A stretch of DNA of 64,000 nt, taken from positions 300,516 through 364,515 of the forward strand of contig NZ_LT839648.1 of NCBI RefSeq assembly GCF_900176885.1, read 5' to 3'. The DNA is from Oceanobacillus senegalensis. GTDB lineage: Bacteria; Bacillota; Bacilli; Bacillales; Amphibacillaceae. Positions 55,753-64,000 of the stretch are shown here, one piece after another; within the stretch, counting starts at the first letter, position 1; each line of letters begins with the position of its first letter. A program made the translations under genes and the position numbers. Below the pieces are notes generated by a model that searched no databases, had not been told where the DNA came from, and saw only the letters and a program-made list of their open reading frames with translations.

Positions 55753-55990
55753 ATACGAGGTTCCAGAGGAAGAGCAAGAAATTGCTGATACGAAATATCA
55801 TGCTATTGTTGTTGTGAAAAAAGGAGATAAATTGACAGGCCTGATGGTCGATTCATTTATTGGTCAAAAAGAAATTGTTCTAAAATCACTCGGAACTTAC
55901 CTACGTGATGTCTTTGCTATTTCCGGTGCCACCATTCTAGGGGATGGCGAACTAGCCCTAATTATTGATCCGAATGCATTGCTAAAATAA
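55753..55990 (+). pseudogene. cheA: 3' fragment of chemotaxis kinase gene cheA
   Basis: About 78 codons in another frame read VPEEEQEIADTKYHAIVVVK, then KGDKLTGLMVDSFIGQKEIV and GATILGDGELALIIDPNALL. This is the CheW-like regulatory domain at the end of CheA. Dimerisation, kinase and phosphotransfer domains are absent. There is no plausible start. The normal cheW gene does not follow. Confidence 0.85.
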
Positions 55991-56086
55991 AGAAGGTGCG
56001 CATATATCCGCTGGAATGAACTTTATTGTCATGTTCGTTGTTTCTCTTGCATGGTAAGTGAATACGGAGCTTTTAAATAAGGGGAA

Positions 56087-56129
56087 AAAAAGATGGAACT
56101 CGTATGGGAGGTACGGTTTCCATCTTTTT
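56087..56129. terminator. bidirectional terminator
   Basis: AAAAAGATGGAA and TTCCATCTTTTT flank an inner partly paired loop. It can end transcription from both sides, including the minus-strand amidohydrolase operon. Confidence 0.75.
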
Positions 56130-56190
56130 GATTTTAAGTACCGTTTGTTTTTTAATTAGCCACTAACCAGGCACCCAAAAGGATGCCTGG

Positions 56191-57411
56191 TTAGTCACGT
56201 TTAATGACACATTTTCCATGATAATATACACTTTTGATTTTTTCAGGATTGGTTATTTCTAGTCCTGGTATTCCTTCTGTAATGATGAAGTTAGCATCCA
56301 TACCTGGTCTTAATTTACCAAATTTGTTTTCTCCACCAATGAGTTTAGCAGGGTTAGAGGTTATTAGTTTGAGAATGTCATTTTCATCGCACCCATTTTC
56401 TTGTAATTTCTTCATCGATGGTTGGGATATTTCCATTAATACCTCAGGACCTTTTAATGATTGGTCTTTATAGGGAAGCCAGTCGACATCAGGATATGGA
56501 GGTAAATAGGCATCGGTTGCAATGGATGTCTCGATTCCTGCATGGACCAACTGGAGAATATCCTCTGGGGAGTTTGGTTCGATATGTGTCCCTCCTAAAG
56601 GTGTGGCGACAACTTTTACTCCATTTTCAGCAGCACGTTGTAATTGCCTGTCATTTATTCCGTGGGCATGATGCAGGACATCTACACCAGTGTTGAGTGC
56701 CATATCAATTCCTTTTTCCCCTGCAACATGAACCCCAATCTCTTTTCCTTGACTATGGAAGAGTCTGACAATGTCTTTTAATTCCCCTTCACTATAAATA
56801 AGCTCGCCAGCACGTGGTACTACGTCTTTGGTGAAATTGGCAGGTGTTGCGTTTAAAAAGAGATTTTCTCCAGGATAATCACTTTCGCCAGCCATCTTAA
56901 AGAGGATACGTGCACGAATAAGGTCCTCCTTTTCTACGGGCTGAGATTTTGTAATAGATGTAAAATGTGCTAAGGATTTAAAGCCAATAGAGATGCTCGT
57001 TGCAGCAAATGCAATGTCAAGTGGCAGTTCCTTTACGGCGTTTTTATAATCTGTTATCGAGTACAAACTCTGTGGATGACCGCAAATTTGCTCACCGAAT
57101 CCTGTTATCCCTGACATGAGTGCTTTTACTAGAATAAAACTACCAGCATGGAGCTGTGTTTCTTCGGTTATTGGATAAAGGGATCCTGGTGCGAATTCCA
57201 GTAAATGGGTATGGCAATCGACCATAGAAGGTGTGATGACTTTATCTGAAAAATCAAAAGTAGGAAAGGATGGAAAGAATTTTTTTGCTAGGTCTCCTTC
57301 CAATACACCGGCAATTTTTCCGTTTTGAACAATCAATGCGCCATTAAGAACCGTCCCTATTTCACTCACTGTCACAATTTTCCCAGCAAGAACGATATAA
57401 GTATTTTCCAT
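56191..57411 (-). CDS. amidohydrolase family protein (imidazolonepropionase-like)
   Basis: A 406-residue metal-dependent hydrolase: composite N-terminal beta domain, DCHTHLLEFAPG (metal His pair), HVAGEKGID, LHHAHGIND and SIATDAYLPP (metal Asp), and the closing FGKLRPGMDANFIITE. It hydrolyses a cyclic amide or amine ring; substrate unknown. Its ATG directly abuts the TAA of the upstream permease gene. A hairpin CTAACCAGGCA/TGCCTGGTTAG overlaps the stop. The permease and MFS gene of the operon presumably handle its substrate or product. Confidence 0.85.
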   Translation of the reverse strand: MENTYIVLAGKIVTVSEIGTVLNGALIVQNGKIAGVLEGDLAKKFFPSFPTFDFSDKVITPSMVDCHTHLLEFAPGSLYPITEETQLHAGSFILVKALMSGITGFGEQICGHPQSLYSITDYKNAVKELPLDIAFAATSISIGFKSLAHFTSITKSQPVEKEDLIRARILFKMAGESDYPGENLFLNATPANFTKDVVPRAGELIYSEGELKDIVRLFHSQGKEIGVHVAGEKGIDMALNTGVDVLHHAHGINDRQLQRAAENGVKVVATPLGGTHIEPNSPEDILQLVHAGIETSIATDAYLPPYPDVDWLPYKDQSLKGPEVLMEISQPSMKKLQENGCDENDILKLITSNPAKLIGGENKFGKLRPGMDANFIITEGIPGLEITNPEKIKSVYYHGKCVIKRD

Positions 57412-58509
57412 TTATGACACCACCAAGAATGGAGTTAATGCATAGCCGATAATACATGCGGTTATGATGCGGATGATCATCCCAATGACCGCCGCACCGA
57501 GTACTTCGCGTTCATTTAAATCGGTTGTTTCTGCCCACGTCACTGGAACTTGCCCGAAAATAACAGATAATGGTAAACCAGAATTGGCAAGAACGAATGA
57601 CCCAACGATTAATCGAGGATCCACGTTTGCTGCTACATCTGCTAATTGAGCAACAGCAAGGGTTGGTGCTGCAAGGATGGAGACAATTCCAGTACCGGGC
57701 TCAATGCTTAGGGCAGTGAGAACACTTCCTAAATTTGCTTCAATGGGTCCCCAAATGCCGAAATAGGTCAATGCTCCAATGAAGAAAAAGACAACGGCAA
57801 CAGCAGGTATAATGGTTAGTAGGAGTAACTCTGTTCCTTCTTTTGCGGAAGAGAAAATTGTATTCATGATTCTGGTGTTTGGTGTGAAACGTGGTAACTC
57901 TACTAAATCAACTTTTCTTGTATCACGATAAAGGCTTTTTGATAAGATCCATGGGACAACAATTAGCGGTGCGAAAATGGTTAGAAGGACTAATGGAAAA
58001 ACACGAATCCCAAAAATAGATAATGCTATTATCCCTAATACGAATGTGGCGAAGGATTGGGGAGATTGAATCATTGTGGCTACTGCAATTTTTTGCTCTG
58101 CTTTGGTTGCATTGGCCTTTACAAGAATGGGGCCAGCGATTTTCCCCGCTGCATTAATATCACCAAGAATATTATACGAGCTTGGAATAATGACAGATGG
58201 ATTGATTTTTAAGGCCTTCATGATTGGAACGAAAATGCGAATGAGCCCATCGGTAAACCCAAAACGCTCCAGCATTCTACCGACAATTACACTGACAATA
58301 ATCGCTATTCCAACTTCACTGAGTAGGAAGGTATCGATGACAATAGGTTTAACTTCCTGGATGATTGTATCAAAGAGTTCGGAAAGTGTATTAGGTGCTA
58401 GAAATAGCAGGATTAAGGATAATACGACGATGACAAGGCCAATGATTTCATATACATGCCATTTTCTATCATTGTGAGGTCCATTGTGATTTGGCTTTTT
58501 CTGCCCCAT
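57412..58509 (-). CDS. multi-pass membrane permease, nucleoside-recognition (Gate)-like
   Basis: A 365-residue membrane protein with about nine helices. GDINAAGKIAGPILVKANATKAEQK and IGSFVLANSG-type segments resemble Gate-domain carriers (shown in parts: GDINAAGKIAGPIL and VGSFVLANSGLPLS). Substrate unknown; the partner amidohydrolase suggests an N-heterocycle such as a purine or pyrimidine derivative. AGGAGG precedes the start at 8 nt but is buried in a 15-bp hairpin. Confidence 0.65.
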   Translation of the reverse strand: MGQKKPNHNGPHNDRKWHVYEIIGLVIVVLSLILLFLAPNTLSELFDTIIQEVKPIVIDTFLLSEVGIAIIVSVIVGRMLERFGFTDGLIRIFVPIMKALKINPSVIIPSSYNILGDINAAGKIAGPILVKANATKAEQKIAVATMIQSPQSFATFVLGIIALSIFGIRVFPLVLLTIFAPLIVVPWILSKSLYRDTRKVDLVELPRFTPNTRIMNTIFSSAKEGTELLLLTIIPAVAVVFFFIGALTYFGIWGPIEANLGSVLTALSIEPGTGIVSILAAPTLAVAQLADVAANVDPRLIVGSFVLANSGLPLSVIFGQVPVTWAETTDLNEREVLGAAVIGMIIRIITACIIGYALTPFLVVS

Positions 58510-58512
58510 TAT

Positions 58513-58564
58513 AAAAACCTCCTCTAGGCATTTTTATTAGTGTATGACTAATGCCCAGAAGAGG
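58513..58564 (-). promoter_or_regulatory. hairpin covering the permease ribosome binding site
   Basis: In the minus-strand RNA CCTCTTCTGGGCATT pairs over all 15 positions with AATGCCTAGAGGAGG, using two G-U pairs. The 3' arm ends in the AGGAGG of the permease gene and is followed by five T. It may block translation, terminate, or both. Confidence 0.6.
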
Positions 58565-58643
58565 TGAATAAAATGTGCTGCATTCGGAACGGGGAAAGCC
58601 AATTCATCAACAAAATTTGGAAAGTGGTAGGCAGCCGATGGAA

Positions 58644-59849
58644 CTACACGTATTTATTTCGGCCTGCTCCCAAACCAAATGTGATAACGAGGACGGTTAC
58701 TATTAGAATAGTAATTAACGGAACCGCCCATGTTTGGGTTAAATCAAATAGAAAGCCAATAATAATAGGTCCAGTCGCAGCTAGAATATAACCAAGGGTT
58801 TGAGCCATTCCGGAAAGTTCAGCAGCTTCTTTAGCAGTTTGAGCCCGTAAACCTAAGAATGTGAGCGCCAGAGCAAATGCACCAGCTAATGTAATGCCGA
58901 TAAGAATGATGCTAATAATCATTGTAACTGTAGAGTTTCCTAATAGTAGCCCGCCATACCCACCAATCGCACAAAGTCCTAGTGCAAGCACAATTCCTTG
59001 TTGGGAGCGGAAGCGTTCGGCAAGCATTGGAACAAGAAAGCTTGCTGGTAGTCCGATAAACTGGGTAAAGGATAAAAGCCATCCTGCTGTTGTCATGCTT
59101 GTTCCGTAACTATGTAAAATTTCTGGAAGCCAGGATATGGTTACATAAAATAAAAAGGATTGAAATCCCATGAAAAGTGCAACCTGCCAAGCGAGTGGTG
59201 AGCGCCACATTCTTTGGCCACTAGCTTTGACGAATTTATTTTCCATTTGATTCTTATGTAATGGATCCTTTCGTGCCAGATAGAAGCAGATGAACAGCGC
59301 AACAACGGTAGGTATAGCCCATACCAGTAGGGCAACTTGCCAACCAAGGTTCAGTCCGCTAGCAATGGGAACGCTCAATCCAGAGGCGGTCGCAGCGAAT
59401 ATTCCCATCGCCGTTGTATAGACACTTGTCATTAATCCAACTCGTTTTGGAAATTTACCTTTGATTAAACTTGGTAGTAGAACATTGATAATGGCGATTC
59501 CTAAGCCGACTAATAGCGTACCAGCAAAAAGTAAAATCCATATGGAGGTAGAGCGTACGGTAATTCCGATAAATAATAAAATAAGTCCAATAAACATGGC
59601 CCATTCATTGGAAAAACGATTCCCAAGCTTAGGAGCAATCGGCGACATGATGGCAAAAGCAATAAGTGGTAAACTGGTTAAAAGACCTGCACTCCCATTG
59701 GTTAATCCCATATCATCCCGAATAAATCCAATAATCGGACCAACCGAGGTAATTGCTGGTCGAAGGTTGAAAGCAAGTAGAATAACACCGGTAATTAAAA
59801 GAATGTGATATGCTTTATTTCTCTGTTTCGCGTCCTGATCTAAATCCAT
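58644..59849 (-). CDS. MFS transporter, CynX/NimT type
   Basis: A 401-residue, 12-helix carrier with the CynX family start LLAFNLRPAITSVGPIIG and GSAGLLTSLPLIAFAIMSPIAPKLGNRF (shown as GLLTSLPLIAFAIMSPIAPK). Members move cyanate, nitroimidazole-type or other small compounds. GAGGGGGAAC precedes the ATG. It heads an operon with the Gate-like permease and the amidohydrolase. Confidence 0.87.
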   Translation of the reverse strand: MDLDQDAKQRNKAYHILLITGVILLAFNLRPAITSVGPIIGFIRDDMGLTNGSAGLLTSLPLIAFAIMSPIAPKLGNRFSNEWAMFIGLILLFIGITVRSTSIWILLFAGTLLVGLGIAIINVLLPSLIKGKFPKRVGLMTSVYTTAMGIFAATASGLSVPIASGLNLGWQVALLVWAIPTVVALFICFYLARKDPLHKNQMENKFVKASGQRMWRSPLAWQVALFMGFQSFLFYVTISWLPEILHSYGTSMTTAGWLLSFTQFIGLPASFLVPMLAERFRSQQGIVLALGLCAIGGYGGLLLGNSTVTMIISIILIGITLAGAFALALTFLGLRAQTAKEAAELSGMAQTLGYILAATGPIIIGFLFDLTQTWAVPLITILIVTVLVITFGLGAGRNKYV

Positions 59850-60078
59850 GTACGTTCCCCCTCGTTCACATAATTATCCCTTCACTATATCACAAAACGC
59901 TGATATGTGGAGCGTTTTGATGGATAATAAATAGAGAAATGATTCAACATATTCCTACAGAAAACAGGAAATGCCAGTTGTTAAAAAAGCTTCCTAGTTA
60001 GCTACTAGACATTCTTGTATTGTAGCTTGACCGTCTAGAAGAATGCGCGCTTTACCATGTAACTCAAATACGAGTAAC

Positions 60079-60110
60079 AAAAAAGGCTGCTTCATGTGAT
60101 TATAGCAGCC
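60079..60110 (-). terminator. terminator of EAL gene
   Basis: GGCTGCT and AGCAGCC (60085-60091, 60104-60110), read on the minus strand, are followed by six T. The 5' arm holds the last codons of the EAL gene. Confidence 0.8.
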
Positions 60111-61320
60111 CTTCTTGTTCATATAAGTAATTATATGGTATGTCGATGAAGATATATCGATTGTTGGCAATTGGGTAGGAATAGGTTCGAATTTGTTCAT
60201 CCCGGTCAATATCGGTGTATAGATCAGAAAGAATTCCTTTTTTCTCGACATTCATTCTGACGATATTTTCAAAGAAATATGGACGCCAGCTCCAGTTTTT
60301 ATGTCTTCCTTCATAATAAAGTTCCCATTGGCCTTCCTTATTTTTCTCCGCATTGGAGGATAATTGAATTCCTTCATCATTACAAATGTACACCCGGAAG
60401 GCAAATGGTGTACATTCTTTGCCAACGGTAATAATAATTTCATCATATGGCGCGTTAGGTTTAATGGTTTGTAATGTCGCACCAAATTGCTTATTGATTC
60501 GGTTCGTTAATTCTAATTGCGCTGTCATTTTCTTTGTCTCGAAGTTAACAAATAATTGAAAGTCTCGCTCCATTTTTTCTTTGCAGGCATCGAGTTCTGC
60601 AAAATGAGGTTGGGATGGTAATAGATAGTTTCCTTGATAATATCTACCGCCATTTCTCCAAGCATAATTGAATTGATTATAAGTGGACACCCCTTTGAAA
60701 AGCAGGGTAGCTCCTATCTTTCTTGCCAGCATGGAAATGGAATAGTGGACATCTTGATACAATTGTGGCAGTTTATTTTCTTTTAAAAATCCAACATTTA
60801 TTTTAACGATATTTGGCTCAAATTCTACTAGTCGACCGAGATTTCCATTTGTCTTTCCGACATCATCTAAAGCTATTTGAATTCCCAGGGTTTGCATGTA
60901 TTTGAATAACTGACGGAGGGAGTTCATCTCTTCCGTAATCAATTCTTCTTTTAGTTCAATGACAATTCGATGTAATGCTAATCCTTTGTCTTGATACGTA
61001 TGTAATAGGTTAAGCAATGTCTCCCCATCATCTTCGTATAGTAATCTCGCATCATAATTTAGAAACAAGGAAAGCGAAGGGTCCGTTTTTAAAAAATCGT
61101 CCAGTGCTTTTTCCTGGATCTTACTATTCGCCTCCAATTGGAAATCTTGGGGGATGGAATCATCTTTGAAAAACCAATCCAATCTTTGTTTTTCCCCTTC
61201 GTCATCCTTATAATAGGCTTTTACCTCATACCCAATAACTTGCCTCGTATCAGCACTTACGACAGGTTGATAATATGGAATAACCTTATCAAGATTCATC
61301 ATAATATCTAACGGATCCAT
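60100..61320 (-). CDS. degenerate EAL-domain protein, YkuI-like
   Basis: A 406-residue protein with an EAL domain (about 1-245) and a YkuI-type C-terminal PAS-like sensor domain ending RNGG...NWSWRPYFFENIVRMN...YLYEQEGLL. The signature is GYEVKAYY (E32), with IELKE, LDDVG (D152, D153) and VKINVG (K173). N175 replaces the usual Asp, and FKGVS has Lys209 where active enzymes carry the catalytic Glu of EGVE. It is therefore probably a c-di-GMP binding protein rather than a hydrolase. GGGAGGTG precedes the start. Confidence 0.88.
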   Translation of the reverse strand: MDPLDIMMNLDKVIPYYQPVVSADTRQVIGYEVKAYYKDDEGEKQRLDWFFKDDSIPQDFQLEANSKIQEKALDDFLKTDPSLSLFLNYDARLLYEDDGETLLNLLHTYQDKGLALHRIVIELKEELITEEMNSLRQLFKYMQTLGIQIALDDVGKTNGNLGRLVEFEPNIVKINVGFLKENKLPQLYQDVHYSISMLARKIGATLLFKGVSTYNQFNYAWRNGGRYYQGNYLLPSQPHFAELDACKEKMERDFQLFVNFETKKMTAQLELTNRINKQFGATLQTIKPNAPYDEIIITVGKECTPFAFRVYICNDEGIQLSSNAEKNKEGQWELYYEGRHKNWSWRPYFFENIVRMNVEKKGILSDLYTDIDRDEQIRTYSYPIANNRYIFIDIPYNYLYEQEGLL

Positions 61321-61556
61321 AGTTATGCACCTCCCATTACAGGTTAGTGGATCCCATTCGTTTATTATATCATAATAGGTATATGGAAACGCGTGATGCT
61401 TGTTAAGCTACGAATCGAGAGGAGCAATTCTCCCATCGTTTTTGTGGCCTACACATGTATCGAATCGTAGCATAATGTTTCTTTGTGACAGAAATTATAA
61501 ATATTTGTTAAAATTAGTTGAGACTTGTTTTATGATAGACAACAATGGTGTAAAAT

Positions 61557-61586
61557 TGGTAAACATTATATAAAAGATATATACTA
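61557..61586 (+). promoter_or_regulatory. candidate promoter of UDP-sugar dehydrogenase gene
   Basis: TTGGTA (61557-61562) and TATACT (61581-61586) are 18 nt apart, 34 nt before the start. Nothing else is evident in 61321-61619. Confidence 0.4.
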
Positions 61587-61619
61587 CATCATAATGTATG
61601 AATTAGGAGGATTTGCTAA

Positions 61620-62786
61620 GTGAAGATTGCAGTAGCAGGGACAGGCTATGTTGGTTTATCCAATGCTGTTCTTTTGGCACAACACCATGAAGTGATGGCA
61701 CTAGATATTTTAGAAGAAAAAGTAAATGTAATCAATCAAAAAAGATCACCGATTGTGGATAAAGAAATAGAGACATTTTTAAAAACAAAGGACTTAAATT
61801 TAACAGCAACATTAGACAATGAACAAGCATTTCAAGATGCAGAGTACGTTATTATTTCTACCCCGACTAATTATGATCCGGATAAGAACTATTTTGATAC
61901 AAGTACAGTAGAAACCGTAATTGGAAATGTACTATCCATCAATCCTGATGCGGTAATGGTTATCAAATCAACGGTACCAGTTGGGTATACAGAAAGTATG
62001 CGTGAGAAATTTGAAACAGATCATATCATCTTTTCACCAGAGTTTTTAAGAGAAGGTAAGGCTCTATATGATAACTTACATCCATCCCGAATTATTGTCG
62101 GTGAGCAATCACAAAGAGCAAGAAGGTTTGCTGATTTGCTAGTAGAAGGGGCCATCGAGGATGATATCCCCGTCTTATTTACGGATTCAACAGAAGCAGA
62201 GGCTATTAAGCTTTTCGCTAATACCTATCTCGCTATGCGGGTAGCCTTTTTCAATGAATTGGATAGCTATGCAGAGATTAGAGGGTTAAATACGAAGCAG
62301 ATTATTGAAGGGGTCGGACTGGACCCAAGAATTGGAAGCCATTATAATAACCCATCCTTTGGCTATGGTGGGTATTGCTTGCCTAAGGATACAAAGCAAT
62401 TACTTGCAAATTATGAGGATGTACCAAATAATATTATCTCAGGCATTGTGGAGGCCAATCGGACAAGAAAAGACCATATAGCTGAAATGATTCTTAAACG
62501 GAATCCGAACATCGTTGGTATTTATAGACTGACGATGAAAAAAGACTCCGATAATTTCAGACAATCCTCGATACAAGGAGTAATGAAACGACTGAAGGCA
62601 AAAGGAATAGAAGTCGTAGTCTATGAACCAGTGCTAGATGAAGATGAATTCTTTAATTCTAGAGTAATTAAGGACTTTGAAGAATTTAAACATATAAGTG
62701 ATGTCATCGTTACCAATAGGATGGCAGAAGAACTATCTGATGTAGTAGAAAAAGTATATACAAGGGATTTGTATAGCAGGGATTAA
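61620..62786 (+). CDS. ugd: UDP-glucose 6-dehydrogenase type nucleotide-sugar dehydrogenase
   Basis: A 388-residue NAD-dependent oxidase of nucleotide sugars, short E. coli Ugd form. [15 protein letters not shown] is the NAD site, [16 protein letters not shown] and KSTVPVGYT follow, [15 protein letters not shown] and the catalytic cysteine in [15 protein letters not shown]. It makes UDP-glucuronate for surface polymers. GTG start with TTAGGAGG. It is a single gene, 34 kb from the Kdo locus. Confidence 0.92.
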   Translation: MKIAVAGTGYVGLSNAVLLAQHHEVMALDILEEKVNVINQKRSPIVDKEIETFLKTKDLNLTATLDNEQAFQDAEYVIISTPTNYDPDKNYFDTSTVETVIGNVLSINPDAVMVIKSTVPVGYTESMREKFETDHIIFSPEFLREGKALYDNLHPSRIIVGEQSQRARRFADLLVEGAIEDDIPVLFTDSTEAEAIKLFANTYLAMRVAFFNELDSYAEIRGLNTKQIIEGVGLDPRIGSHYNNPSFGYGGYCLPKDTKQLLANYEDVPNNIISGIVEANRTRKDHIAEMILKRNPNIVGIYRLTMKKDSDNFRQSSIQGVMKRLKAKGIEVVVYEPVLDEDEFFNSRVIKDFEEFKHISDVIVTNRMAEELSDVVEKVYTRDLYSRD

Positions 62787-62830
62787 TCGCTCACTGCCAC
62801 GTCCTGAAATAGGACATAATTCATATTGAG

Positions 62831-62866
62831 AAAGTTGCTAGATTCTGAATCTAGCAACTTTTTTCT
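62831..62866 (+). terminator. terminator after ugd
   Basis: AAAGTTGCTAGATTC and GAATCTAGCAACTTT pair perfectly, followed by TTT. Confidence 0.88.
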
Positions 62867-62964
62867 GCTGTTAAACATGCCATGGAAATACTAGCACTTT
62901 CTTGACTGTTATCTAAAACTAAAATAAAGTATAAGGCAAAATACATAGGTGAGGTATGGATGTT

Positions 62965-63864
62965 ATGAATAATTATATGCGTAAAACAATGGAAAGTTTT
63001 CAAAAGGATATGGAAAATAGAGGAAGACTTTTAATTAAGTGTCCAGATCAACCTGGAATCGTATCGACTGTTTCAGATTTTCTATTTAAACATGATGCGA
63101 ATATTATCGCCTCTGACCAATACACGATGGATCCAGAGGGTGGAGAATTTTTTATGCGTATTGAATTCGAATGTCCGAATTTAAAAGAAAAGGGAAAGGT
63201 GCTGGAAGAAGAATTCCAACCGATTGCGGACATGTTTTCGATGGATTGGAAGCTGATGCCTGTTAGCCAATGGAAGAATATGGCCATTTTCGTATCAAAA
63301 GAGCCTCATTGTTTGCTTGAATTGCTGTGGGAATATCAAAGTGGAGATTTAATGGCCAATATTGCTCTAGTTATTAGTAATCATGAATCTTCACGACAGG
63401 TGGTGGAGGCACTCGGTATTCCATTTTATTATATACCGGCACATAAGGACATCCGTGCTGAGGTTGAGGAGAAACAGAAGCAACTTCTTAAAGAGTATCA
63501 TGTAGACTTGATTGTACTTGCACGTTATATGCAAATTCTTACGGATGATTTTGTAAAGGAATTTAAGAATCAGATTATCAATATTCATCATTCCTTCTTG
63601 CCCGCTTTCATTGGTGCGAAGCCGTATGAGCGTGCATATCGGCGAGGGGTGAAGATGATTGGAGCTACTTCCCACTATGTAACCGGTGACCTGGATGAAG
63701 GTCCAATTATCGAGCAAGATATTGGCAGGGTTGATCATCGCGATAATGCAAAAGAGATGAAGAAAATAGGACAAGCCATTGAAAGAAGTGTCTTAGCAAG
63801 GGCGGTAAAATGGCATCTTGAAGACCGCATTATCGTACATAAAAATAAAACCATTGTTTTTTAA
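62965..63864 (+). CDS. purU: formyltetrahydrofolate deformylase
   Basis: A 299-residue enzyme releasing formate from 10-formyl-THF. N-terminal ACT domain (LLIKCPDQPGIVSTVSDFLF) and a formyltransferase-like catalytic domain with INIHHSFLPAFIGAKPY (Asn and His) and HYVTGDLDEGPII (catalytic Asp). An ATG at 62956 is too close to GGTGAGG; the in-frame ATG at 62965 has 10-nt spacing and is preferred. It supplies one-carbon balance; no operon partner. Confidence 0.94.
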   Translation: MNNYMRKTMESFQKDMENRGRLLIKCPDQPGIVSTVSDFLFKHDANIIASDQYTMDPEGGEFFMRIEFECPNLKEKGKVLEEEFQPIADMFSMDWKLMPVSQWKNMAIFVSKEPHCLLELLWEYQSGDLMANIALVISNHESSRQVVEALGIPFYYIPAHKDIRAEVEEKQKQLLKEYHVDLIVLARYMQILTDDFVKEFKNQIINIHHSFLPAFIGAKPYERAYRRGVKMIGATSHYVTGDLDEGPIIEQDIGRVDHRDNAKEMKKIGQAIERSVLARAVKWHLEDRIIVHKNKTIVF

Positions 63865-63945
63865 TGGTTCCGGTACTTCCACAAATGATGTTGAAGGGAA
63901 CTTAAAAAAGACAGTGAAGTATGGTGAATGTTCCACCCCCAATAT

Positions 63946-63985
63946 AAATCAACTAGAATACTGCTTGTATTCTAGTTGATTTCTG
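63946..63985. terminator. terminator after purU
   Basis: AAATCAACTAGAATAC (63946-63961) and GTATTCTAGTTGATTT (63967-63982) pair perfectly. T-runs are short on both strands. Confidence 0.75.
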
Positions 63986-64000
63986 CTTTGGTTGTTGCTG

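Overview
The window reads as a chromosomal segment of a low-GC Gram-positive bacterium of the Bacillaceae. The evidence is Bacillus-type rRNA, AGGAGG ribosome binding sites, the csbB/gtcA/yfhO, glpP and ykuI gene types, LytR-CpsA-Psr and LysM-deacetylase wall enzymes, and cre-like sites. Several dispersed intergenic repeats resemble ones I associate with halotolerant bacilli (Oceanobacillus/Virgibacillus-like). The genus cannot be fixed from the sequence alone.

Layout. 1-3.1 kb: 23S rRNA (first ~50 nt outside the window) and 5S rRNA. 3.5-6 kb: an aromatic-acid type MFS carrier and small or eroded ORFs. 6.3-11 kb: a lipoteichoic-acid glycosylation operon (csbB-gtcA-yfhO) followed closely by the antiterminator gene glpP. 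11.1-13.2 kb: a HAD phosphatase behind a GlpP-type leader terminator, then a LysM polysaccharide deacetylase. 13.7-28 kb: a surface-polysaccharide locus with a processive GT2 synthase, an LCP ligase, a KpsS-like enzyme, the complete Kdo pathway (kdsB, kdsA, kdsD, kdsC), a HIT protein, a KpsM/KpsT-like ABC exporter, a giant KpsC-KpsC-TPR-GT29-like fusion, a second KpsC-like protein and an acetyltransferase. 28-34.2 kb: a second GlpP-type leader, a ugpBCAE-like ABC importer and a convergent GpdQ-like phosphodiesterase. 34.3-35 kb: a broken VOC gene and a stand-alone 5S rRNA gene with its own -10 box.

35-46 kb: a TRAP transporter with an M20 peptidase, a DUF4652-type lipoprotein, an AbgB-like amidohydrolase with two membrane proteins, and a divergent GAF/PucR-type regulator sharing a palindromic operator. 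46-49.1 kb: an AGCS amino-acid symporter and ilvA. 49.2-54 kb: a secreted GH2 glycosidase and a GPH sugar symporter with cre-like sites, an IS remnant and the tail of a lost second GH2 gene. 54.4-56 kb: a chimera of fliD, a helix-turn-helix fragment and cheA. 56-60 kb: an amidohydrolase / Gate-type permease / CynX-like MFS operon with a hairpin over a ribosome binding site. 60-64 kb: a degenerate EAL (YkuI-like) protein, a UDP-sugar dehydrogenase and purU.

The standout system is the Kdo locus. CMP-Kdo synthesis, three KpsC modules, KpsS and an ABC exporter sit in one run of genes in a Gram-positive, without outer-membrane export parts and next to an LCP ligase. This suggests a Kdo-containing glycolipid or wall polymer. 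A second theme is glycerol phosphate: glpP is next to LTA glycosylation genes, and two matching GlpP-type leaders precede a HAD phosphatase and a G3P-type ABC importer.
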